Shown one piece after another: positions 16,129-22,744 of a stretch of DNA of 22,744 nucleotides. The notes below the pieces were generated by a model, which worked only from the letters and a program-made list of their open reading frames with translations, was not told where the DNA came from and did not search any database. Origin of the DNA: Opitutia bacterium UBA4506 (lineage in GTDB: Bacteria; Verrucomicrobiota; Verrucomicrobiia; Opitutales; Puniceicoccaceae); contig DGMY01000048.1 in NCBI GenBank assembly GCA_002388665.1, positions 14,816-37,559 of the forward strand, given 5' to 3'. The translations under genes and the position numbers were made by a program. Position 1 is the first letter of the stretch, and every line of letters begins with the position of its first letter.

Positions 16129-18318
16129 TCATGTCACCACGATATCGGGCTGTGGGGTCGGCACATCGTCGAGTTGGGACCAAGTTAGGCGGTAGAATGA
16201 TCTCGGTGACGTGGGCTGATCCACCCAGATCGGTCCATTGGTCCCGGGGATGAGATCGCCCACATCCTCCCAATCCTCCAAATTATCGGATACCTGCAAC
16301 TGGTACTGAGTCGTGCAGCGTGAAAGCCAAGTTACCTGCAAAGCGGTTTGTGGGGTTTGATTCTCATCAACCCATGCGTAGGGAATCACCTGGAAGGATT
16401 CGGGAGGAACCGCCGGCAACTGAGCCAGGGGCGTCAGCTTCGTGTCGATGGCGGCATCCAGAGCGAGTTCCATTTCCGTACGTTTTGCGGCGAGCGCGGG
16501 TGTCGCCAGCGTCAGCGTGCGCTGATTCTCGGCCCAGACCGAATAGTTCGTGTATTCGACCGCTTTGCCCGTGTTTCCCAAACCATTGGAAATGTCGGTG
16601 TCGGTTCCACCCTGCGCGCTGGATCTCAAGTCGTAGAATTCTTCCTGAGGATCGGCGGGAGATTCACCTTCCGGGTAATCGTAGCCGTCGAAGTAATAGA
16701 CGTATTTGAAATCCTTTTCAATCAGTGCCCGGAGCCGGTTCGGGGGGTCCACGATGCCGTTTGGATTCCCGTCCGCATCCTGACCGCTCCAGATGTCGTC
16801 GAAGGTGAATAGAATCGAATCCTGAACCGGGGCTCCGGCCGGATTCTCAATCAGTGAGCTGTAGTCCACCCCACGGAAATCGTAAGAGGTGGTATCGATA
16901 CCCAGCTTCGCGCAAAGCGTGGGGAGAAAATCAACATGGGAGACAAGCTCGTCACAGGTCTGGCCGGTGGGGAAGTCCACGGGATTCGACCAAACCAGTG
17001 GAACGTTGACGTTTTCCTCGTAGCACATGAATGACTTCTGGCGCAGCCCACCGTGACTCATGGTCATATCTCCATGGTCAGAAGTAAAGATGGTCCAGGT
17101 GTTGTCTCTCAAAGCGCGCGCAGCTTCCGCGTCCACCGTGCCGTCCAGCCCATCCAGTAGATCCAGCATCGCTGACAGTTTCCTGTCGTTGAGCTTCAAG
17201 AGGTTGCCGTAGAAGTTCAAGTACTCCAACTTTTTGGCGTCTGTCGGGACCGGGCCGAGGCCCGCCGACACCAACCGAAATTCGTTCTGGCAGGTGGGTT
17301 TCAGATTGTTGACCAGATTCTCATCGCTGGTCGGAGGGACATCGATGACGAGCGAATTTCCGCCGCTATCCTCGGTCGGACCGGTATGTTGTGACCATGG
17401 GGATGAGTCGGGCCCACTGGCCACATAACCGCCCTCGATATAGGTGCCATTGCCGCCGACGGAGGTGCTCAACCCCGGGCACCCGAGAACGTCATGGGGG
17501 TTGATAAGGCAGATGACCAGACAGAACGGGTTGCCCCCCGGATTGTTGATCTTCTCGCGCAGGAAGGCCATCGCGCCATTGGCCTCGTTCTCTGGATCCG
17601 GAGGACCATCGGCCTGGGTGAAAATATAATCGGGATCCGAGGGGTCGCCGACGGGATCCTGCCAGGTCGAGCCGTCAAAAAAGCGGCCGTCGTTGTTGGG
17701 CGTGCCGCCGCCGTAGTTGGGGATCTTGGCATCGCCTCCGGCGTCGGGAGAATTCCAATCCTCCATCCCGTAGCGAGAGATATCATCACTCGTGTAAGAG
17801 CCATCCGGGTTCTCCTTCCCCTTGCTCATGTGCCACTTCCCCTTCCAGATCACGTCGTATCCCTCAGCCTCGAGCACCGTGCCCAGATTGGCGATCGTCG
17901 GATCGAGCTGATGCTCCTGTTCCGATTGGCTCATATCTTCGGACAGCGTATCCGTGTTCAGGTGTTGCGCCGGATAGACACCGGTGAAAAGCGTGGTTCG
18001 AGCCGGGGTGCACATGGCGGTGTTGGTGTAGGCCCGGTTGAAGGTGACTCCCGTATTCTGGAGCCGGGTAAGTCCGGGCAGATTTGCCTCGGCCCAGCCC
18101 TCGGGATACCACTGAAGATTCTGCTGTTGATCCGTCGTAAAGAGGATGATGTTGCGGCGGGCGGCGATATCTTCCGCCAAATTCCCGGCCCCCCAGAGAT
18201 TGACCGACCCCTGCATGGCCCCCAGCGCTCCCAAACCTCCAACCATTTTCAGAAAATCGCGACGAGGAATGCGCAATGGCGTTCCAGAGAAGGGTGGGCG
18301 AGAGGTGTGGTCTTTCAT
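16129..18318 (-). CDS. Tat-exported formylglycine-dependent sulfatase
   Basis: This 729-residue enzyme hydrolyses a sulfate ester, probably on a polysaccharide outside the cytoplasm. The N-terminus carries a Tat-type signal (PRRDFLKMVGGLGALGAM). The catalytic motif is C103-TPAR, whose cysteine is matured to formylglycine. Metal-site residues include D63 in FTTDQQQ and D414-H415 in SDHGDM. KGKWHMSK is the usual sulfatase lysine/histidine block. A C-terminal module of ~55 residues (QVSDNLEDWEDVG ... FYRL) is common in Verrucomicrobiota exported proteins. Start: ATG 18318. The frame stays open to 18708, but those 130 extra codons lie mostly in hairpin repeats. No maturase or other sulfatase is adjacent, so the substrate cannot be assigned. 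Confidence 0.92.
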   Translation of the reverse strand: MKDHTSRPPFSGTPLRIPRRDFLKMVGGLGALGAMQGSVNLWGAGNLAEDIAARRNIILFTTDQQQNLQWYPEGWAEANLPGLTRLQNTGVTFNRAYTNTAMCTPARTTLFTGVYPAQHLNTDTLSEDMSQSEQEHQLDPTIANLGTVLEAEGYDVIWKGKWHMSKGKENPDGSYTSDDISRYGMEDWNSPDAGGDAKIPNYGGGTPNNDGRFFDGSTWQDPVGDPSDPDYIFTQADGPPDPENEANGAMAFLREKINNPGGNPFCLVICLINPHDVLGCPGLSTSVGGNGTYIEGGYVASGPDSSPWSQHTGPTEDSGGNSLVIDVPPTSDENLVNNLKPTCQNEFRLVSAGLGPVPTDAKKLEYLNFYGNLLKLNDRKLSAMLDLLDGLDGTVDAEAARALRDNTWTIFTSDHGDMTMSHGGLRQKSFMCYEENVNVPLVWSNPVDFPTGQTCDELVSHVDFLPTLCAKLGIDTTSYDFRGVDYSSLIENPAGAPVQDSILFTFDDIWSGQDADGNPNGIVDPPNRLRALIEKDFKYVYYFDGYDYPEGESPADPQEEFYDLRSSAQGGTDTDISNGLGNTGKAVEYTNYSVWAENQRTLTLATPALAAKRTEMELALDAAIDTKLTPLAQLPAVPPESFQVIPYAWVDENQTPQTALQVTWLSRCTTQYQLQVSDNLEDWEDVGDLIPGTNGPIWVDQPTSPRSFYRLTWSQLDDVPTPQPDIVVT

Positions 18319-18343
18319 GTCAGAATCTTGAGTGTCCCGCTGC

Positions 18344-18362
18344 GAAAAAGAAACACTTTTTC
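18344..18362. promoter_or_regulatory. Perfect 7-5-7 inverted repeat in the sulfatase leader
   Basis: GAAAAAG-AAACA-CTTTTTC lies 26-44 bp upstream of the sulfatase ATG, within the short single-copy gap between the gene and array C. It could be an operator or a weak leader hairpin. It is low-complexity, so chance is possible. A TTGACT hexamer at about 18424-18429 (minus strand) has no convincing -10 partner. Confidence 0.3.
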
Positions 18363-18424
18363 TTATGGGTCTGGATAGCGGATGTAATGCCAAAAAGGGA
18401 AGGGTTCGAGAAAAAACGCCAGTC

Positions 18425-19343
18425 AAGTACGGGTAGGAAGCCCCGTTCTCCTTTGCTCGAGGAGCGGTAGAAGGGAGAACGGACTTTTCCGTCCGTTTCA
18501 CGTCTCGTGCGGGGGTGCTGTGCTGGGGATAAACGGGTAGGAAAACCCGTTCTCCTTTGCTCGAGGAGCGGTGAAAAGGAGAACGGACTTTCCAGTCCGT
18601 TTCACGTCGTGTGCGGGGTTCCGTGCTGGGGATAAACGGGTAGGAAAACCCGTTCTCCTTTGCTCGAGGAGCGGTAGAAAGGAGAATGGACTTTCCAGTC
18701 CGTTTCACGTCGTGTGCGGGGTGCCTTGCTGGCGATAAAACGGGTAGGAAAACCCGTTCTCCTTTGCTCGAGGAGCGGTAGAAGGGAGAACGGACTTTTC
18801 CGTCCGTTTCACGTCGTGTGCGGAGTGCCGTTCTGGGGATAAACGGGTAGGAAGCCCCGTTCTCCTTTGCTCGAGGGGTGGTGAAAAGGAGAACGGACTT
18901 TCCAGTCCGTTTCTCGTCGTGTGCGGGGTGCCGTGGTGGGGATCAACGGGTAGGAAAACCCGTTCTCCTTTGCTCGAGGAGTGGTAGAAAGGAGAACGGA
19001 CTTTCCAGTCCGTTTAACGTCGTGTGCGGGGCGCCGTGGTTGGGGATAAACGGGTAGGAAAACCCGTTCTCCTTTGCGCTGGGTTGGTGAAAAGGAGAAC
19101 GGACTTTCCAGTCCGTTTCACGTCGTATGCGGGGCGCTGTGGTGGGGATAAACGGGTAGGAAAACCCGTTCTCCTTTACTCGAGGAGTGGTAGAAAGGAG
19201 AATGGACTTTCCAGTCCGTTTCACGTCGTGTGCGGGGTGCCGTGCTGGTGATAAACGGGTAGGAAAACCCGTTCTCCTTTACTCGAGGAGCGGTGAAAAG
19301 GAGAACGGACTTTCCAGTCCGTTTCACGTCGTGTGCGGGGTGC
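18425..19343. repeat. Hairpin-repeat array C (nine copies of family I)
   Basis: CGGGTAGGAA landmarks recur near 18430, 18532, 18634, 18738, 18842, 18944, 19048, 19150 and 19253, with spacing of 101-104 bp. The stems are kept while loops vary: most copies have a CTCGAGGAG-type central loop, and one (19048) has the GCGCTGGGTTGG loop of arrays A and B. Some copies change ACTTTCCAGT to ACTTTTCCGT and keep a 6-bp stem. No unique spacers separate copies, so this is not CRISPR. Confidence 0.92.
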
Positions 19344-19412
19344 CATGCATCCCCTGTAAGCGCACATAAGTGCTTTTCGGCTATGCCCGCTCTCGTTCTG
19401 CTCGAATTGAAT
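19344..19412. repeat. Array C terminal cap
   Basis: The segment begins GCATCCCCTGTAAGCGC, includes a weakened form of the cap stem around TTTTCGGCTATGCCCG, and ends GTTCTGCTCGAATT, which is also found at the end of array A. The hairpin is more degraded than in arrays A and B. Confidence 0.5.
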
Positions 19413-19451
19413 TCCAATCTCGTCGAGAGCTTTGAGGCTTCGACCCAAGGC

Positions 19452-19600
19452 TGAAGCGTCACACTCCCGTAGCGTGCAGCTTTAGCAAACGTTCGAATGA
19501 GCGGTTCGGGTGATGTGCCGCGATGCTTCAGCTAGCGTTGCGTAGGGACCGGCTGCGTCGGAAAGGAATCTCGCTTTATGAAGAAATCGAAGCTGGGTAT
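19452..19600. repeat. Single family II unit with shared tail
   Basis: One GTAGCGTGCAGCTTTAGCAA core is followed by the CGATGCTTCAGCTAGCGT half-motif and then by the ~60-bp tail also found at 15741-15800. The order is the same as at the end of array E. It closes the repeat island on the right, next to the AT-rich region. Bases 19601-19724 hold no supported feature. Confidence 0.75.
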
Positions 19601-19724
19601 ATGGGATATTCGCGCATTGCCGGCGGGAATTCCATTTCGAACTCGAAAGGGCGACTGGGGACACCCATCGAAATAAGAGAATTCGATGACGCAGAGGGCC
19701 GAATCGTCTCATGGGTGTCCTCGA

Positions 19725-19847
19725 CTGAATTTTACGATCACCATCGAAGCGACGGATGACTCGGAGAACAGCGCGACCCAGAGCTACAATGTGTTCCTGG
19801 GCCGAGTGCAAAATAGTTGTCGAAATTGGACCGATCGAAGAATATAA
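19725..19847 (+). pseudogene. Fragment of a secreted Ig-like or cadherin-like protein
   Basis: This frame reads LNFTITIEATDDSENSATQS and YNVFLG before drifting to a TAA at 19845. That pattern is the last strand of a beta-sandwich repeat found in large exported proteins. No start codon or upstream domain remains in frame. It appears to be a scrap of a longer gene, although a chance match of this length is possible. Confidence 0.35.
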
Positions 19848-19909
19848 GAATAAATATGGGCCCAATAAGAAATCGGCTGCTATCCGAGGAACTCCGAGGA
19901 GTAAACGCT

Positions 19910-20335
19910 ATGGAAAATAAGAATATGAAGCCTTGGCTGATTGCTGTTTTTCTCCTTAGTTTCAATTCTTGCGTGATCCAGCCGTTAACGGTTCCCAATA
20001 ACAGAGATTTTACCTCGTTTGAGGTTTCCGTTTTTGAAAATGGAGAATTGGTTGAGGAGTATGAAATTAAAAAAGAAGACTCTTTGTTTGGGGAAATCTT
20101 GGAAGTTGCGAGACAGGAAGGGGAGAGGGACTGGTTCCCGGCAAGCTACGCGCCAAACGTTTTGGTGATGTCGCAGGAACCTTATCTACGACTGAACTTT
20201 TCGGAAGATTCTGTGGTGGTTTCACTCTATTCGCAATCCGGAGGCAATTTTGATCAGAAAATTGTTTGGCTGGATCGAAAGGAGTTATTCGAGAGCTTGA
20301 AAGCGGGGCCGAACTATAAGAATTATGATTGGTGA
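19910..20335 (+). CDS. Small putative lipoprotein, unknown function
   Basis: This 141-residue protein starts at the ATG at 19910, preceded by a GAGGAG ribosome binding site at 8-base spacing. An earlier in-frame ATG at 19817 has no such site and would bury the signal. The N-terminus is a lipoprotein signal, MKPWLIAVFLLSFNSC, with C21 as the lipidated cysteine. The mature part is short and mixed in charge, with GGNFDQKIVWLDRKELFESL near the end, and matches no family I know. It is AT-richer than the genes to its left and is followed directly by a decayed coding stretch. A role as an immunity lipoprotein is conceivable but unsupported. Confidence 0.65.
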   Translation: MENKNMKPWLIAVFLLSFNSCVIQPLTVPNNRDFTSFEVSVFENGELVEEYEIKKEDSLFGEILEVARQEGERDWFPASYAPNVLVMSQEPYLRLNFSEDSVVVSLYSQSGGNFDQKIVWLDRKELFESLKAGPNYKNYDW

Positions 20336-20806
20336 CGCTGGGAATGTTCCTGCTAGAGCGGTGGATACGTGTATTCGAGAAAAAATTCGAGGATATCTAT
20401 CGGCAACTCTGCCAGACGATGGCAATGTTTCCGCTTGGAATGACAGTTGATCCGATTCAGGATCATTGGATGATAACTCTGTTGGAAGATGCCTGCTTGC
20501 TCAGGGCAGTAGAGTTCGAAGCTTCGAGGGGGGAGGGGGCAGCGTGGATTTCGACGGAGCGGTCCAGATGCAGATGGGTATTTGGGGAGGAATACTGTCA
20601 AATATTTTTCGGGGAGTCGTTGGGTGTCCTCAATCGAATTTATAAAGGTTACAAAAACCGCGAAAGGAAATGTTCATTCAGTGGAGATGCCTGACGGGGG
20701 ATCGGCATCCGTTAGAAATTTTAGTAATTCATTTGGAGAAAATTCCCCTACTTTACAAATTTCAAGCCCGACCGGCCAGAAGATAAAAATTCGATATGGT
20801 GAATAA
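20334..20806 (+). pseudogene. Decayed exported-protein or toxin-tip remnant
   Basis: Protein-like sequence is broken between frames. From 20334 one frame reads VDTCIREKIRGYLSATLPDD to a TGA at 20448, then continues in the same frame with FEGGGGSVDFDGAVQM. Coding character then shifts frame to DADGYLGRNTVKYFSGSRW and runs to a stop at 20804 after SSPTGQKIKIRYGE. The final ~75 codons end 2 bp before the next gene. That spacing is typical of a toxin C-terminal tip and its immunity gene, but no known toxin motif is visible. The alternative is that the last 74 codons form a small intact gene using a TTG start. Confidence 0.4.
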
Positions 20807-20808
20807 CT

Positions 20809-21279
20809 ATGGATGTATCTAGAGAAGACTTTTTGAAAGTATATGAAAATTTGCATGAACAGATTTTTAATGAAAATTGTTACTCGTGTGATTTTGTAGA
20901 TTCGAACTGGATTAAATTTAGTGTTGGGTTTTCGCTTGACGGATTGGTAGATGTTTTTCCATTTGTTAATTTGTTGGTTTCGAGTTTTTGTGACAGCGAA
21001 ATCATTATTACGGATATCGAAACGATTCCTTCACATCAATTTACAAAGATTGTTGGACTGAACTCTAGCCAGTTTCGGAATGCCTCTTGTAGTCTGTTGG
21101 GGCACTTTCAGTCTCACCTTTTTGGGCAGTCTGGAAAGTGGGGTATTATTTGTACTCTTGAGGAGGAGAGTTATTTAGGGTTTGAAGGACGTGTTGATTC
21201 GAAGAACTATCTGATCGAGCAAGCCTTGAAATGGGGGTTTCAATTGATTTCGACTGATGATGCCGATGTTGCGAATTGA
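20809..21279 (+). CDS. Unknown AT-rich gene (possible immunity protein)
   Basis: This 156-residue, acidic, probably cytoplasmic protein has no signal peptide or membrane helix. It contains SGKWGIICTLEEESYLGFEG near residue 105, a turn-rich pattern reminiscent of small immunity proteins of polymorphic toxin systems; this is an impression and not a family match. The ATG at 20809 follows the preceding stop by two bases, implying coupled translation. Its base composition is much more AT-rich than the sulfatase or sigma operon, which suggests horizontal gain. Confidence 0.65.
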   Translation: MDVSREDFLKVYENLHEQIFNENCYSCDFVDSNWIKFSVGFSLDGLVDVFPFVNLLVSSFCDSEIIITDIETIPSHQFTKIVGLNSSQFRNASCSLLGHFQSHLFGQSGKWGIICTLEEESYLGFEGRVDSKNYLIEQALKWGFQLISTDDADVAN

Positions 21280-21312
21280 AAAGTTTCTCAGTTTCGAAGG
21301 CCGAAATGAATA

Positions 21313-21885
21313 ATGATTGATGCTACTCAGAATAGTTTAGTGTGGAATTATTTTCGTGAGCACTTACGAAAAGGGAACGATTTGAGCCAAATCGCTTCAG
21401 GGGAAGTAGATCGTTGCTTAGGGCGAATCTTCATCGTGTCTTCTTGTGGTTTTGATGATTCGGTTTTCGATAACATTGACGAAGGTGGATATTTTTCTTA
21501 CGAGGATTCAGTTGAGGAAGTCATTCTTTATATTGCTAGTTTACTACATTCTCAAAGAAGGTCCATTGTTTTTGAGGATTGCGTTTCGAAAAGGGGGGAT
21601 CGGTTTTTGCGGGATATTCGAGCAGATCGATTTTTTATTGGAAAGAAAGTATATTTTTTCTCGAATAGCGAAAGCTTGGGTGAAGAAAAGATCAAGAGTC
21701 TCATCAGTGTTTCAACGAGCGCGAACTCGTTTGCAGCGTTTGTTTTCAATGGTAGTTTTGATGACTTGTTCAGGAACGGGTCTTCCATTGATTCAGAAAA
21801 CCTTGTGGCAATGCCGAGGTTTTTGGAATCCATAATCTTGGACGCATTTGACGGGGAGGCGTTTCTAGTGTGGCGTCGGCAGTGA
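21313..21885 (+). CDS. Unknown AT-rich gene, 190 residues
   Basis: This is a soluble, acidic protein with no recognised domain. Visible features are IFIVSSCGFDDSVFDNIDEG near residue 47 and a C-terminus ending DAFDGEAFLVWRRQ. It lies 33 bp downstream of the 156-residue gene on the same strand and shares its composition, so the two are probably co-transcribed. There is no strong Shine-Dalgarno. The pair could be stacked immunity genes; nothing in the sequence proves it. Bases 21886-21996 downstream hold no gene. Confidence 0.6.
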   Translation: MIDATQNSLVWNYFREHLRKGNDLSQIASGEVDRCLGRIFIVSSCGFDDSVFDNIDEGGYFSYEDSVEEVILYIASLLHSQRRSIVFEDCVSKRGDRFLRDIRADRFFIGKKVYFFSNSESLGEEKIKSLISVSTSANSFAAFVFNGSFDDLFRNGSSIDSENLVAMPRFLESIILDAFDGEAFLVWRRQ

Positions 21886-21996
21886 GTCGAGTCTGTGTCT
21901 CACCATGATTATTCGTAGGCTCAGTTCCAGGGTCCGGCCTGCCCGGTGAGGTGGCATGGGATCAGCATTGGCCGACGAACTGGAATTAGTCGCCCC

Positions 21997-22319
21997 TTAA
22001 AAAGTCATAAGTATCCGTTTTATTAGCACTTTACGATTGTTTTGATGCTGATTTTTGCGCAGTCTTTTGGTGATCTCGACCTTCCAATCCACTCCTTTGG
22101 CACTGGAGATGATAGCCGCTTCAGATATCTTTCGCTTCTTCAATCCCTCACACACGATGCCCTCCCATCGACACTCATTCAACTCTTCAAGATTGGTCCC
22201 CTTACGAACCACATGTGAGTACCGCGCCCGCCATCCACAAACAGCTCTTTTCGATAGTTGCTACGGCTGATCTCATGATACAATGCCCTGGAATATTCAA
22301 TCCGCTGCCTCCTCGCCAT
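21997..22319 (-). pseudogene. REP-associated tyrosine (Y1) transposase remnant
   Basis: From an ATG at 22319 the minus strand reads MARRQRIEYSRALYHEISRS then NYRKELFVDGG, which matches the usual N-terminus of Y1/RAYT transposases (MARPLRIEYPGALYHV type). After ~37 codons the frame shifts and continues as LEELNECRWEG ... KGVDWKVEITKRLRKN to a TAA at 21997, resembling the C-terminal region of the same family. The middle is gone, including the HUH metal motif and the catalytic tyrosine. It cannot be active. Full-length relatives are usually 200-300 residues, against about 105 codons here. Confidence 0.65.
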
Positions 22320-22469
22320 TCGCCCCAGAACAGACAATCCCAATACCCGGGTAAATGTTTGAGTTCTATCTTTAACCCCCCTTCGTATTGCCCCATGTCC
22401 TGGACCTGTGGCGTCATCCGAATATTGCGAGTCATTGGGTTAATCGGTGAGGATTTTTATATGCATGAA

Positions 22470-22744
22470 TCATTGGCCTGACCCTGCTATGTCTCTCCTT
22501 TTCCCAGTCTCTTGATTTTCAATGGATCCGTTCTTGCCGTGCTCTTCACTGGCTTCGCTTTCATATATTCCAGGGTCTGAAGGAACAGCTAGGCCCTCGC
22601 TCAGCTCGTCCTCGACAAAAAGCTTAAAGCCAGAATAGTATGACGAGTCCAGTTGAATCGGTTCAAAACCTTGAAGTCTTACAAAACTTCCTTTCTCATC
22701 TAAAACTCCTATCTCATAAACTCGGGGATGTCCCAATTTTTGTT
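22470..22744 (-). CDS. Partial unknown protein, C-terminal end (runs off the right edge)
   Basis: The frame is open from the window edge to a stop at 22470 and encodes about 91 residues. It reads like natural protein: VYEIGVLDEKGSFVRLQGFE, then LDSSYYSGFKLFVEDELSEG, and a charged tail ending RRDIAGSGQ. No ATG lies inside the window, so the start is presumably beyond it. A TTG at 22736 is the only internal candidate. No family was recognised. Bases 22320-22469 between this frame and the transposase remnant show nothing distinct. Confidence 0.4.
   Translation of the reverse strand, partial: QKLGHPRVYEIGVLDEKGSFVRLQGFEPIQLDSSYYSGFKLFVEDELSEGLAVPSDPGIYESEASEEHGKNGSIENQETGKRRDIAGSGQ

Noticed and set aside
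18319..18708. N-terminal extension of the sulfatase frame by 130 codons
   Set aside because: Much of it is translated hairpin repeat, and it would bury the Tat signal. The ATG at 18318 places the twin-arginine motif near the N-terminus.
18425..19343. Possible CRISPR array
   Set aside because: The whole ~102-bp unit repeats, with no unique spacers of constant length, and no cas gene is in the window.
20329..20694. A 121-codon plus-strand open frame
   Set aside because: Its translation is less protein-like than the other two frames over the same bases, and it has no ribosome binding site.
22202..22435. A 77-codon minus-strand open frame
   Set aside because: It overlaps the transposase remnant in another frame, and the transposase-like frame has the recognisable sequence.

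Overview
The window most likely comes from a Verrucomicrobiota (PVC-group) chromosome. This is inferred from gene content: a Tat-exported sulfatase with a C-terminal module typical of that phylum, an ECF sigma/anti-sigma-vWA operon, a glycosylase-like protein of the sort found in this phylum and in actinobacteria, and intergenic space packed with hairpin repeats. Most of the window is GC-rich. A stretch from about 19.6 to 21.9 kb is visibly AT-rich and looks acquired.

Layout, left to right. A hairpin-repeat array (1-245) lies beyond the 3' end of a minus-strand gene named in related genomes as a 3-methyladenine DNA glycosylase (298-1233). A perfect 80-bp-period tandem array (1331-1737) follows, then a plus-strand family 1/4 glycosyltransferase (1933-3144). 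Next is a two-gene plus-strand module, a small helix-turn-helix-like protein overlapping an AbiEii/MNT-type nucleotidyltransferase (3312-4506). It is bracketed by two near-identical 103-bp direct repeats (3168-3270 and 4589-4691).

The centre is a minus-strand operon of about 10 kb, 15230 to 5078: an ECF sigma factor, a 962-residue membrane protein joining an anti-sigma-like head to a YfbK-type von Willebrand A receptor and an STN-like tail, and a 2246-residue exported beta-rich protein. Both junctions are 4-bp ATGA overlaps, so the three proteins are probably made together and act as one envelope system. The giant protein appears to be two exported halves joined by a membrane hub, and it carries a repeated motif centred on an aromatic residue. 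This operon is the best candidate for an undescribed system.

To the right, repeat islands at 15431-16125 and 18425-19600 surround a Tat-exported sulfatase (16129-18318, minus). The AT-rich region then holds fragments of a large secreted protein, a small lipoprotein gene and two unidentified genes, in an order that recalls a toxin-tip/immunity remnant. The right end has a decayed REP-associated tyrosine (Y1) transposase and a partial reading frame that leaves the window.

Thirteen copies of a 102-bp three-hairpin repeat and about a dozen copies of a second family sit between transcription units and almost never inside genes. No tRNA, rRNA or CRISPR array was seen.
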